In this document: positions 16,089-24,975 of the stretch, piece by piece
Position numbering within the stretch: the first letter of the stretch is position 1
How the letters are laid out: each line of letters starts with the position of its first letter
Position numbers and translations under genes: made by a program
Assembly: GCF_002531575.1 (NCBI RefSeq)
Contig: NZ_NWTI01000018.1
Span: 120,073-184,072, forward strand
DNA: 64,000 bases
Reading direction: 5' to 3'
From: Bradyrhizobium sp. Y36
GTDB lineage: Bacteria; Pseudomonadota; Alphaproteobacteria; Rhizobiales; Xanthobacteraceae
The notes under the pieces: model-generated
The model's input: the letters and a program-made list of their open reading frames with translations, nothing else
Databases searched by the model: none
What the model was told of the DNA's origin: nothing

Positions 16089-16317
16089 TTTGCATCACTT
16101 CGCAAAGGTCGATCGAAGTGTAGTCCACGATTTGAACTCACTTCCACTCTAAATCGGATCGTGACGGCGCTCATCTGATTGCCATCACTCCGCCGTACTG
16201 TAGCGAGCAATCACTGCTCCGCGATGATCGGAGATGGTGGCGTCGTGGCAGCAACGCGTGCCCCGTCGTCTAGTCTGCGATTGTGGTTGGATTTGTCGGA
16301 ATTGGGTCGAATTGTTG

Positions 16318-17775
16318 ATGAACGTCACGCAGGGCAAGCAACATCAGGTCGTGGTGGCTCTGTTCTGGTCGCTTGCCCAGAACTGGGGCGGCCGGGCGCT
16401 GTCATTCGTCCTGTTTCTGGTTTTGGCCCGGCTGCTCAGCCCTGCGGATTTCGGCCTCGCCGCGCTGGTCACCTTCATCCTGCTGTTCCTGAGCTCGATC
16501 GCGGAATTCGGCTTCGGTGACGCGCTGATTCAGCGGCGGACCCTCGAGCCTGCCGACGTGACACTGCCCTTCTTCTGGTCATTCGCAGCCTCGGTGCTCC
16601 TGGCCGTCCTGATTGCGCTGCTCGCGACGCATATCGAGCGTTGGCTGGACGTGAAAGGTCTCGCACCGCTGCTCACGGCCGCAAGCCTGTCCCTTCCGAT
16701 CGGGACCGCGACGCTGTTCCAGGAGGCGCTCTACAAGCGTCAGATGGATTTTCGCGTGCTTGCGGTCAGGACCATGGTGGCGACAGCCGTGTCCGGCGTC
16801 GTCGGCATCGCCTGCGCCTATGCCGGCTTTGGCGCCCTCAGCCTCGTGATCCAGGTGGTCGTTCAGAGCGCGATCAGCGGCTTGTGGCTCTGGAGCCAGC
16901 CGCGATGGCTGCCAATGCGCGGCTACGATCTGAAGAGCTTTCGCGAGCTGTCCGGCTACAGCATCCATGTCGTGCTGAACAGGCTGCTGGACTTCGCCAT
17001 CGTGCGGACGATCGACATGATCATCCTGTCGCTGTACGGCGTCGCGGCGCTCGGCATCTACACGGTCGGAGCGAGGGTCTACCTCATCCTGATGCAGTTG
17101 CTCACCCAGGCAGTGATGGACGTGGCGCTGAGCGCATTGTCGAAGATCGCGCATGAGCGGGACCGCATCGCAGGGGCCTACCTGCGCAGCGTCAGCCTCG
17201 GTGCGTTGATCGGATCTCCGGTCTTCGTGCTGCTGGCGGCGATCGCGCCGGAGTTCTCCCTGCTGCTGTTCGGCGCGAAATGGGGCGGCAGCGAAGCGGT
17301 GATGCAGCCGCTGATGCTGATCGGCGCGGTCCAGACGGTGCAGTTCGTCAACAGCGCCTATTTTGGCGCGCTGGGCAAGCCCAACGTCGTCTTCCTGCTC
17401 AACATCCTCAAATTCTGCACGGTCGTGCCGGCCATGTTCCTGCTTCCGTCGCGCGACATCGGTCAACTCGCCACCATCTTCGCATTCTCGCAGCTCGTGG
17501 TGACGCCGGTGACGTTCGCGCTGGCGCTCCGGCTGCTGGGCCTGAGCTGGGGCCAGTTTCTGCGTCCCATTGCGGGCTGTCTTTGTGCGATCGGCCTGGC
17601 CTACGGCGCGGTGGTGCTGTGCCGGGAGGCGACGCCGGGCATGAACCCCTATTTGCGGATCGGGCTGCTGTCGTCCTGTTTTGGCGTGACCTACCTGACG
17701 GGTCTTCTGCTGTTCTGGCGGAAGCAGGTCCTTTCCCTGATTGATTTCGTCGTGAAGCGCGGTGCGACCGCCTGA
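16318..17775 (+). CDS. Wzx-type lipopolysaccharide/EPS flippase (MOP superfamily)
   Basis: A 485-residue protein with 12-14 hydrophobic segments and the WzxC-like opening FWSLAQNWGGRALSFVLFLVLARLLSPADFGLAALV, which is characteristic of PST-family flippases. It also has the mid-protein motif LYKRQMDFRVLAVRTMVATAVSG. It would move lipid-linked repeat units across the inner membrane. I chose the ATG at 16318 (MNVTQGKQ) because the longer frame from 16234 adds a polar stretch not seen in this family. It is followed 19 nt later by the pyruvyl-transferase gene, so they are probably cotranscribed. Confidence 0.88.
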   Translation: MNVTQGKQHQVVVALFWSLAQNWGGRALSFVLFLVLARLLSPADFGLAALVTFILLFLSSIAEFGFGDALIQRRTLEPADVTLPFFWSFAASVLLAVLIALLATHIERWLDVKGLAPLLTAASLSLPIGTATLFQEALYKRQMDFRVLAVRTMVATAVSGVVGIACAYAGFGALSLVIQVVVQSAISGLWLWSQPRWLPMRGYDLKSFRELSGYSIHVVLNRLLDFAIVRTIDMIILSLYGVAALGIYTVGARVYLILMQLLTQAVMDVALSALSKIAHERDRIAGAYLRSVSLGALIGSPVFVLLAAIAPEFSLLLFGAKWGGSEAVMQPLMLIGAVQTVQFVNSAYFGALGKPNVVFLLNILKFCTVVPAMFLLPSRDIGQLATIFAFSQLVVTPVTFALALRLLGLSWGQFLRPIAGCLCAIGLAYGAVVLCREATPGMNPYLRIGLLSSCFGVTYLTGLLLFWRKQVLSLIDFVVKRGATA

Positions 17776-17794
17776 TGAAGACGAGGAGGATATC

Positions 17795-19156
17795 GTGAAG
17801 CAGTTGATCCCCGTACCCGTACGCAGGCAGCTCCGAGGCTGGCTCAACAGCGCGAAGAATACGCCGTTGGCCCTCGATCTGCTCGAGCTGCGCAGGTGGC
17901 AGATCGCGCGGAAGGACGTCGGCGTCAACGTCGCACCGCGCAACAATCCGCGCCGGCTGGTCGTTCTTCCGTCCGATCCCTGGAGCGTGCATCAGTCGCG
18001 CGGTGACGAGGCCATGATCGAAGCGGCCACCGGCGAGATGAAGCGTGCCTATCCGGATCTCGAGGTCTACATCGTCACCGCGACCCCGGCGGCCAGCGAG
18101 GACGTGCGGGCGATGGGCTTCAAGCCGCTCGAGCTCTGGAGACAGCCGTTCTCCTATGAGACAGTGGCGCAGGAGCTGTCGCTCACGAGGCCCGATTTCG
18201 GGCTGGTTCTCGGCGCCGACGTGCTCGACGGCTACTATTCTCCGGTGGATGCCGCGCGCATGCTGCTCGTTGCGGACCTGATGGCTGCGTTCGGCGCCAA
18301 GGTCAGCGTGCTCGGCTTCAGTTTCAACTCGCGGCCGGCGAAAGCGCTGCGCGAGGTGTTCCGTCTGCTCGATCCGGGCGTGGTCCTGAACCTGCGCGAT
18401 GCGATATCCCTGCAACGGTTCGACGATTTCGCCTGCAAGCGCGCCCATCTCGTCACCGATGCGGCGTTCATGCTGACGCCGCGAACCGACACGGCCGCTG
18501 TGAAGCAGATCGGGACCGCGATCGCCGGGCAGCGCGCGCAGGGTCGCAAGGTCTTCGTCTTCAACATCCATCCGATGCTGTTCAAGAAACCGGAGCCGGC
18601 CAAGCTGCGGCAAATGATCGACCTCGCGGCAGGCGCCATGGAGCGGTTGTCGCGCGAGCATGATGCGAGCTGGTTGTTGCTCGCGCACGACTACCGTCCG
18701 GAGATCGCAGACGACAATTGCCTGCGGCCCCTGGCCGCGCGGCTCAAGCCTGTGCTCGGCGACCGCGTGTATCACGTCGACCAGGCGCTATCGGCTGGCG
18801 AGATCAAGGCGGTCGTCGGCCTGGTCGACGGCGTGATCACCGGCCGCATGCATCTGGCGATTGCGGCGCTGGGACAGGGAACGCCCGTTGCGGCAATTAC
18901 CTACCAGGACAAGTTCCAGGGCCTGTTCGCGCATTTCGGCATCAGCGAATCGCTGTTGTTGTCACCGTCGCAGTTCCTCATGGGCGACAGCTTCGAGACG
19001 TTTCTGCTGCACTTCCTCGGGACGTACCAGGCTGCCGGCGCGCAGGTGCGACAGGCTCTGCCTGACGTCATGGACCTGTCCCGCGCCAACATCGCACCAC
19101 TGCTGAGCGAGAGCGCGATGCGGATTGTGCCGGAGGCCGGCGGCAAGGTTGCCTGA
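17795..19156 (+). CDS. Polysaccharide pyruvyl transferase family protein
   Basis: A 453-residue protein of the CsaB/ExoV-like family. It carries the early GDEAMI motif (HQSRGDEAMIEAATGEM), the LVLGADVLDG segment, NLRDAISL and the near-terminal GRMHLAIAALGQGTPVAAI, which match the family. Members put ketal pyruvate on sugars using phosphoenolpyruvate, making polymers acidic. The start is GTG at 17795: GAGGAGG stands 5 nt ahead of it, whereas the in-frame GTG at 17762 overlaps the previous gene and has no such site. It follows the Wzx gene after 19 nt. Some family members have other roles, so the exact reaction is not certain. Confidence 0.83.
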   Translation: MKQLIPVPVRRQLRGWLNSAKNTPLALDLLELRRWQIARKDVGVNVAPRNNPRRLVVLPSDPWSVHQSRGDEAMIEAATGEMKRAYPDLEVYIVTATPAASEDVRAMGFKPLELWRQPFSYETVAQELSLTRPDFGLVLGADVLDGYYSPVDAARMLLVADLMAAFGAKVSVLGFSFNSRPAKALREVFRLLDPGVVLNLRDAISLQRFDDFACKRAHLVTDAAFMLTPRTDTAAVKQIGTAIAGQRAQGRKVFVFNIHPMLFKKPEPAKLRQMIDLAAGAMERLSREHDASWLLLAHDYRPEIADDNCLRPLAARLKPVLGDRVYHVDQALSAGEIKAVVGLVDGVITGRMHLAIAALGQGTPVAAITYQDKFQGLFAHFGISESLLLSPSQFLMGDSFETFLLHFLGTYQAAGAQVRQALPDVMDLSRANIAPLLSESAMRIVPEAGGKVA

Positions 19157-19182
19157 ACGGCCTCATGTCATCGGCAGGGCGG

Positions 19183-20307
19183 TCAGTTGACCGCCCGTTC
19201 GGGGTTGTCGAAGCGCATCGATGTGTCGGCGGCGGTCTGGATCTTCCGCGAGGAGGGCGCAGCGGCGTCGGCCCAGCGGTTGATCAGACGCCGCGCCGGA
19301 TTCTCGAAATAGGCGTAGGTGCGGTCCGCGACGATGGTGAGGATCGCGCAACACGCCAGGGCGTACAGGCCGAACTGATCGGGGCGCAGGCCGAGCCAGG
19401 TCCACAGCGGCTTGAACACGGCAATGAGGATGGCGTCGTGCAGCATGTAGATCGCATATGAGGTGTTGCCGAGCCGGCCGAGCAGGCGGGCGCCCGGAAA
19501 TTCCTTGAAGGCGCTTTCGCCGACCGCCGTGAGCAGGATCGCGCAAGAGAACAGCACGATTGCCAGATCCGGCTTGGCGAAGACGTTGAGGACGAGCACG
19601 GAGAGGCCGAACAGGCCGATTCCGGCGAAGATCATCCGCTTGTGCCGGTAGGGATGCGACATCCGGAAGAGAATGGCGAGCAGGATGCCGTTCAGGAAGC
19701 TCGGCAGCGCGCGCAGCATCCCATAGTCGAAATTGGCGCCATACATCTGCGATCGTTCCTGCCAGATCGGCAAATGGCCGTGGGCCAGGAGCAGGTAAAG
19801 CGCTGCCACGATGACGCCGAGCACGACCGGCGGGACCTTGCGTGCAAGCAGCATCAGAAGCGGAAAGATCAGATAGCAGAAGAACTCGGCGCTGATCGAC
19901 CAGGACGGCGAGTTGAAGCTGAGATGGTCGGTGACGCCCCAGGCCTGGAGCAGCAGCAAATTGTAGACGAAGTCCAGCGAGGTCGAGCGTGCGGTACGTT
20001 CCAGCCCGGCGCCGATCAGCACCACGAAGACGAGCAGGCTCAGCAGGTGCAGCGGATAGATCCGCGCGATGCGCCGGATCATGAAGCGGGTATAGGCGGC
20101 CACGCCGCGCGCGTCCGACGGGTAGGAGTAGGAGATCACGAAGCCGGACAGGATGAAGAACATGTCCACGAACAGGCCATAGGACCCGTTCCACGCCGGC
20201 GAAATGCCGGTGTCGATCAGCTTCAGGTGGAAGATGAAGACCCCGAGCGCGGCGACGAAGCGGTAGAAGTCGAGAACGACAAAACGTCTTGCTTCACTGG
20301 CGTCCAT
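19183..20307 (-). CDS. Acyltransferase-3 family membrane protein
   Basis: A 374-residue protein with the family motifs LDFYRFVAALGVFIFHL, LFVDMFFILSGFVISYSY and MIRRIARIYPLHLL, then SFNSPSWSISAEFFCYLIF and further helices. I chose the ATG at 20307, with GAGG at a good distance, over the Arg-rich extension from 20394. It is convergent with the pyruvyl transferase gene, with 26 nt between the stops. This is the fourth acyltransferase of the EPS block. Confidence 0.88.
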   Translation of the reverse strand: MDASEARRFVVLDFYRFVAALGVFIFHLKLIDTGISPAWNGSYGLFVDMFFILSGFVISYSYPSDARGVAAYTRFMIRRIARIYPLHLLSLLVFVVLIGAGLERTARSTSLDFVYNLLLLQAWGVTDHLSFNSPSWSISAEFFCYLIFPLLMLLARKVPPVVLGVIVAALYLLLAHGHLPIWQERSQMYGANFDYGMLRALPSFLNGILLAILFRMSHPYRHKRMIFAGIGLFGLSVLVLNVFAKPDLAIVLFSCAILLTAVGESAFKEFPGARLLGRLGNTSYAIYMLHDAILIAVFKPLWTWLGLRPDQFGLYALACCAILTIVADRTYAYFENPARRLINRWADAAAPSSRKIQTAADTSMRFDNPERAVN

Positions 20308-20489
20308 CGGGCCTCGGAGTCCTTGCGCGGTTCGTCTCTCTTCTAGGGGCGAATTGTGACGCAAGTTCGCAGGCGCGTGGGCGATGCGGCGCAATCGCGG
20401 CAGTCAGACCCGGATTCATGGGGCCCATCCAATTGCGGATGGCAGCCGGGTTCCCGCTCATCAATGAGGCATGCGCCCAACAAACGAAC

Positions 20490-20519
20490 GGGGCCGGGAC
20501 CCTGCATGGTCCCGGCCCC
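20490..20519 (-). terminator. Terminator after the modular glycoside hydrolase gene
   Basis: A perfect 12-bp stem GGGGCCGGGACC (20490-20501) / GGTCCCGGCCCC (20508-20519) with a 6-nt loop. On the minus strand it is followed by a moderately U-rich stretch (GTTCGTTTGTTG). It sits 33 nt past the stop of the gene ending at 20553. Confidence 0.75.
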
Positions 20520-20552
20520 GGCTATGCTGGCGCGCGTCTGAGCAGCAATTCC

Positions 20553-23500
20553 TCAGACGAACACGAAGTCGTGGCTCGTCAGGCTGGAGACATAGACGTT
20601 CTTCAACAGGATCGAGTCATTGGCCGAGAACGTGATGAGCGCATTCGTGCCGGACTGCGTGATCTGCAGGTGGCTGTAGTCGGCGGCGAGCAGCTTGGAG
20701 ATCTGGACCACGTCGTGAGTCGTGCCATCGCCGGCCTGGAAGTTGAGGATCTGGTCCTGGCCATGGTCGTAAGCCACCGTCGTCGAGTTCGGCGCGGCCG
20801 AGAACACGTCGTTGCCCGCTCCGCCCTGGATCGTCACGCCGCCGGCGACGGCCGTGACGTTGTGGGTACCGTCGGCCTTGGTCTGATCGAAGAACTGCAA
20901 TGCGTTGGCGCTGTTGTAGTTCTCGTGCTGGGTCGTGCCGGCCTGTCCGTTGAAGTTGAACAGAAAGACGTCCTTCGAACCGTCGGTGTTGTTGGCGATC
21001 TCCTGGGTCTTGGTGCCGGCGCTGTTGTAGATGTCGGTCAGCTTGCTGCCGTCGTCGTGGATGACCTGGGTATAATCCAGCGTGCCGTCGGCGTGGGTTC
21101 GGGTAAGCTCGACCAGCTTGCCCGAGGCATCGAGGTGCTGATGCTGGGTGGTGTAGGACTGCCCGGTGACGTTGTAGTTCCAATTGTCGGACGTGCCGTC
21201 GGCATTCTTGATGTAGGCGGCGGTCTTCACGCCGCCGGTGTAGACGGTCGTGGAGTTGTAACCATCGCTCTTGGTCGTCACCTCGCTGGTGATGATACCG
21301 TTGGCATCGTACCAGTCGGAGGTCTTGGTGCCGTCGGCGCTCTGCGTAAGCGTGAAGGCCAGGCTGTCGTCGGCGTGGGTGCGCACGATGTGGGTGAGGA
21401 AGCCCGTCGTATCGTAGGTGTCGTGCTCGTTGGTGTAGGTCTGGCCGACCACGTTGAACTGGAAAACGTCCTTCGACCCGTCGGCGTGGTAGTCGGTCTC
21501 CGTCTTCTTGACGCCCGATGCATCGTAGTTGGTGACCACGCTGCTGCCGTCGCCGTTGATGACCTGGGTGTAATCGAGCGAGTTGTCCGCATGCCAGCGG
21601 GTCACCTCCGTTGTCCGGCCGGCCGGATCGAGGTGCTGGTACTGCGTGGTGTAGCTCTGACCCGTGATGTTGTAGCTGTAATTGTCGTGGCTCTGGTCGG
21701 CATTGGTGATGTAGGCCGCCGTCTTCACGCCGTTGGTGTAGACCGTGGTCGAGTTGTAGCCGCTCGGCTTCTGGAACACCTCGCTGGTGATGACGCCGCT
21801 GGCGTCGTACCAGTCGGTGGTCTTGGTGCCATCGGCGCTCTGCACCAGCTTGAACGCCATGCTGCCGTCGGCGTGCTTGCGGATCAGAGTGGTGAGGAAG
21901 CCGGTCGCATCGTAGATGTCGTGCTCGGTCGTGTAGTCCTGGCCGGCGATGTTGAACAGGAAGACGTCCTTGCTGCCGTCGGCATGGAAGTCGGTTTCCT
22001 TGGTCCGGGTCCCCGCGGCATCGTAATTGGTGACGACGCTGCTGCCGTCGCTGTTGATCACCTGGGTATAGTCGAGCGTGCCGTCGGCATGCTTGCGGGT
22101 CACGGCGGTGACCTTGCCGGAGGGATCGACGTGCTGGATCAGCGTGGTGTAGCTCTGGCCGGTGATGCCATAAGCATAATTGTCCTGGCTGCCGTCGGCG
22201 TTCTTCACATAGGCGTTGGTCTTGACGCCATTGCTGTAGAGCGTGGTCGAGCTGTAGCCGTCGGCCTTCTGGATCACCTCGCTGGTGAGACTTCCGGCGG
22301 CATTGTACCAGTCCGTCGTCTTGGTGCCGTCGGTCGTCTGGGTGAGCTTGAAGGCGGGACTGCCGTCGGCATGCAGGCGCGTCAGGCCGGTGAGGAAGCC
22401 GGTGGTGTTGTAGACGTCGTGCTCGGTGGTGTAGGTCTGGCCCGTGATGTTGTAGGTCCAGACGTCCTTGCTGTGGTCGGCGTGATAGGTGGTCTCGACC
22501 AGCTTGACGCCGGTGGCGCTGTAGGTGGTGATCACGCTGCTGCCGTCGCTGTTGTAGACTTGCGTCGAATCCAGCGAGCCGTCGGCATGGCTGCGGGTCA
22601 CCGAGGTGACCTTCCCGGAGGCGTCGAGATGCTGAACCTGGGTGGTGAAGCTCTTGCCCGTGATGCCGTAGGTGTAATTGTCCTGGGAGCCGTCGGCATT
22701 CTTGACGTAGGCGGCCGTCTTCACGCCGTTCGTATAGAGCGTCGTGGAGTAATAGCCGCTCGACTTCTGGACGACTTCGCTCAGCAGGGTTCCGGCCGTG
22801 TTGTAGGTGTCGGTGGTCCGGGTCGCGTCGGTGCCGACATGAACGGATTTCGTCTTCACGCCATTGGTGTAGCTGATCAGGTCCTGCGAGCCGTTGGTGT
22901 AGGCGACGGTGGTCGAGGTCGGCTGCCCGCTTGAATTCAGGCCGGTGTCGGACTTCGACACCAGCGTTCCGCTGGCATTGTAGGTCTTGGTGTTGATCCA
23001 GGTCGCGGCCGAGTTCGTCACCGAGAACGAGTAGCCGCCCTGGATCTTGGAGAGGGCGCTGCCGTAATGGGCGATGATGTAGTCCATCGTCGCCTTCGAG
23101 GCGACCGGCAGGACGTGCGAGTCGGTCACCGTGATGGTCTTCAGCGCCGTCGAGGTGCTGAGGTCGGACAGCTGCGGCACGATCTCGGCGGCCGTGCCGC
23201 TGACGGTGGTCCGGGTGTCCGGCGGGGTGGGGTTGGTCGCGGGCGCGTCGATCTCGATGATCAGCGGGTGATCGCTAACCGGAATGGTGATCGTGCTGAC
23301 GTCGGTGTAGCTGGCGATCGCCGTGGTTCCCGTCAGGGTGTCGTAGACCTTGACCGAATGATGGACGCCGCCGAGGTTCACCGTGACGGTCTGGGCCGAA
23401 TTGGACACCTCGGTGTCGGTGGAATCGTTCCAGAGTTTCGGCTCTGCCCACACCACGAGCTCGTAGGCGCCGTTGCTCTTGCCGAGCACCATGCTGCTGC

Positions 23501-24461
23501 CGGTGGCCGGCATGTTGCTCAGCGTGTAGTTCAGCGGATCAGTCGGCTGCAGGCCGCCCTTGCCGTCGTCGGCCAGGATGGTCGTCAGGTTGTGGATCGC
23601 CGTCGCGGCGAGCTTCGGCGTGCCGTCGGAATTGAACAGGCCGAAATTGGCTTCGGGATTGGTGTTGCTGGCGGCGGAGTCGCGGTCGAACAGCTCGTAG
23701 AGATAGGTTGCGCTGACGCCGGCCTTGTAGGCATCGACCAGGGTGTTCAGGATCGATTTGGCCTGCACCGTCTCGTTGACGCCGAGATATTGGGTGTTGG
23801 CCTGCGTGGTGTAGCCGGTCTCGGTGATGACGACGGGCTTGCCGGGCGCCGCGGTCATGACGGCGCTCAGGGTCGCCGCAATCGAGCTGCTGGTCGTCAG
23901 GCTGGTGCTGACATAGGCGTGGGCGTTGGCGTAGTCGACCGAACCCGACATGTTGCCGAGTTGGCTGTAGCCTTGCGGATCGTTGTAGGCCAATGACAGA
24001 TTGTAGACGGGGATGCTGCCGAGCGTGGCGTTGGCGTTGACGGCCTGGTAGAGCGCGCTCTGGAACTGGGCCGCGGCCGTGAGGCTCGAGCTGCCATTGT
24101 AGCTGAAGGGCTGGTGGTTGGCTTCGTTGAGCCCTTCGATGGCGCTGATGCTGCCCGGGTGACTCGTCGCGAACTTCTGCAGCGAGGCGATGTAGTTCTG
24201 CAGCCCGGTCGTGCCCGTCTGGGGCAGGGCGGACGACACCAGGAAGTCGAACTTGTAGCCGGCAGCGGCGAGACCGTCGACGACGGGTTGCGCAGCCGGG
24301 CTGGTCCCCATCGCGTCGCGCAGATGGGTGACGCCGAGATACTTCAGGTCATCGACCATCAGCGCGAGATTGTTGTAGCCGGTCCATCCGAAGCCGGCAT
24401 GCGTGTTGACGCCAATGGAGTTGATGAAGCCGCTGGCGGACAGGATGGTCTGGTCTGACAT
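20553..24461 (-). CDS. Modular clan GH-A glycoside hydrolase with 166-residue tandem repeats and RTX-like C-terminus
   Basis: A 1302-residue protein. Residues 1-300 form a TIM-barrel hydrolase with the expected acid/base Glu in GLNEANH (E113) and the nucleophile Glu in VVITETGY (E214). A beta domain follows (about 300-420, GAYELVVWAEPKLWND), then a linker. Residues 549-1046 are three near-identical repeats of exactly 166 residues (498 bp at DNA level), plus a decayed fourth. The repeat is built from shorter units such as HADGSxDxxxxN and NADGSQDNYxYxITGQ. The C-terminus has one RTX nonapeptide (GGAGNDVFS) and a beta-rich tail ending HDFVFV. With no Sec signal and an RTX-like end, type I export is likely. 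I chose the ATG at 24461 and not the TTG at 24479. Lying within the EPS locus, it probably binds or cuts EPS outside the cell. Confidence 0.85.
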   Translation of the reverse strand: MSDQTILSASGFINSIGVNTHAGFGWTGYNNLALMVDDLKYLGVTHLRDAMGTSPAAQPVVDGLAAAGYKFDFLVSSALPQTGTTGLQNYIASLQKFATSHPGSISAIEGLNEANHQPFSYNGSSSLTAAAQFQSALYQAVNANATLGSIPVYNLSLAYNDPQGYSQLGNMSGSVDYANAHAYVSTSLTTSSSIAATLSAVMTAAPGKPVVITETGYTTQANTQYLGVNETVQAKSILNTLVDAYKAGVSATYLYELFDRDSAASNTNPEANFGLFNSDGTPKLAATAIHNLTTILADDGKGGLQPTDPLNYTLSNMPATGSSMVLGKSNGAYELVVWAEPKLWNDSTDTEVSNSAQTVTVNLGGVHHSVKVYDTLTGTTAIASYTDVSTITIPVSDHPLIIEIDAPATNPTPPDTRTTVSGTAAEIVPQLSDLSTSTALKTITVTDSHVLPVASKATMDYIIAHYGSALSKIQGGYSFSVTNSAATWINTKTYNASGTLVSKSDTGLNSSGQPTSTTVAYTNGSQDLISYTNGVKTKSVHVGTDATRTTDTYNTAGTLLSEVVQKSSGYYSTTLYTNGVKTAAYVKNADGSQDNYTYGITGKSFTTQVQHLDASGKVTSVTRSHADGSLDSTQVYNSDGSSVITTYSATGVKLVETTYHADHSKDVWTYNITGQTYTTEHDVYNTTGFLTGLTRLHADGSPAFKLTQTTDGTKTTDWYNAAGSLTSEVIQKADGYSSTTLYSNGVKTNAYVKNADGSQDNYAYGITGQSYTTLIQHVDPSGKVTAVTRKHADGTLDYTQVINSDGSSVVTNYDAAGTRTKETDFHADGSKDVFLFNIAGQDYTTEHDIYDATGFLTTLIRKHADGSMAFKLVQSADGTKTTDWYDASGVITSEVFQKPSGYNSTTVYTNGVKTAAYITNADQSHDNYSYNITGQSYTTQYQHLDPAGRTTEVTRWHADNSLDYTQVINGDGSSVVTNYDASGVKKTETDYHADGSKDVFQFNVVGQTYTNEHDTYDTTGFLTHIVRTHADDSLAFTLTQSADGTKTSDWYDANGIITSEVTTKSDGYNSTTVYTGGVKTAAYIKNADGTSDNWNYNVTGQSYTTQHQHLDASGKLVELTRTHADGTLDYTQVIHDDGSKLTDIYNSAGTKTQEIANNTDGSKDVFLFNFNGQAGTTQHENYNSANALQFFDQTKADGTHNVTAVAGGVTIQGGAGNDVFSAAPNSTTVAYDHGQDQILNFQAGDGTTHDVVQISKLLAADYSHLQITQSGTNALITFSANDSILLKNVYVSSLTSHDFVFV
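21324..22817 (-). repeat. Three 498-bp in-frame tandem repeats
   Basis: Three consecutive units (22320-22817, 21822-22319, 21324-21821) encode 166 residues each in the glycoside hydrolase gene. Landmarks recur exactly 498 bp apart, for example the Gly-Val-Lys-Thr codons near 22720, 22222 and 21724. A diverged partial fourth copy continues to about 20880. The DNA-level identity suggests recent duplication or gene conversion. Confidence 0.85.
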
Positions 24462-24975
24462 TGCACACTCGAATTTCAACGCGAACGAAATTGCTCGCAG
24501 GATTTGCGTTCAAGCTTCTCTGTCGAGTGTGAATTTCAGATAAAAATCGAAGCTACAAATCGCGAGCGATGTAGGGTTCCTTGTGCAGGAACAGATGCGC
24601 TCGGTTGCAGCGGAATAGGAATGCAATGCCGGGCCAGCATGGCGTGAGGAAGGCGCTTTCGAGATATTCTGGATTTGCGCTGCTGAATGTATGCGCAGGC
24701 TGCGCCGATTGATTTCGTGGGTCGGGCGTTGGAGCGCGAATGCGCCGCTCCCTGTCCTCCGGTTGGAGTATCTTCGTCTCGCCGTTTCATTCATCCCACC
24801 GTCATTCTGCACGGGGCGTTCGCAGATGCCGATTCGGTGAGCGGTTAAATTGATGAATTTACGCGCGGTAGTTGTAGTTGCTCATTGATGGGGCAGGCGC
24901 TCGCTGCCGAAGGACGGCGGCGAACCCGGGTTCCATTCGGAACCGATCCGCTTGCGCAGACTGGCGGTGCGACGA
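24462..24975. other. 514-bp intergenic region
   Basis: Comparatively AT-rich next to the start of the modular hydrolase gene (for example GATAAAAATC near 24539), so it probably holds that gene's promoter. A minus-strand frame of 100 codons (24510-24812) has no recognisable features and odd composition; I do not call it. No terminator is evident for the flippase gene ending at 24976. Confidence 0.45.

Noticed and set aside
17762..17794. Longer start for the pyruvyl transferase (GTG at 17762)
   Set aside because: It overlaps the flippase gene and lacks a ribosome site, while the GTG at 17795 has GAGGAGG 5 nt ahead.
21324..22817. CRISPR array
   Set aside because: The repeats are 498 bp, contiguous and in frame; there are no short repeats with spacers.
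20289..22934. 881-codon plus-strand frame rich in Val/Gly/Asp
   Set aside because: Antisense to the tandem repeats of the glycoside hydrolase; its apparent repeats only reflect the 498-bp DNA repeats.
24510..24812. 100-codon minus-strand frame in the gap before the modular hydrolase
   Set aside because: No signal, motif or ribosome site; composition not like neighbouring genes.
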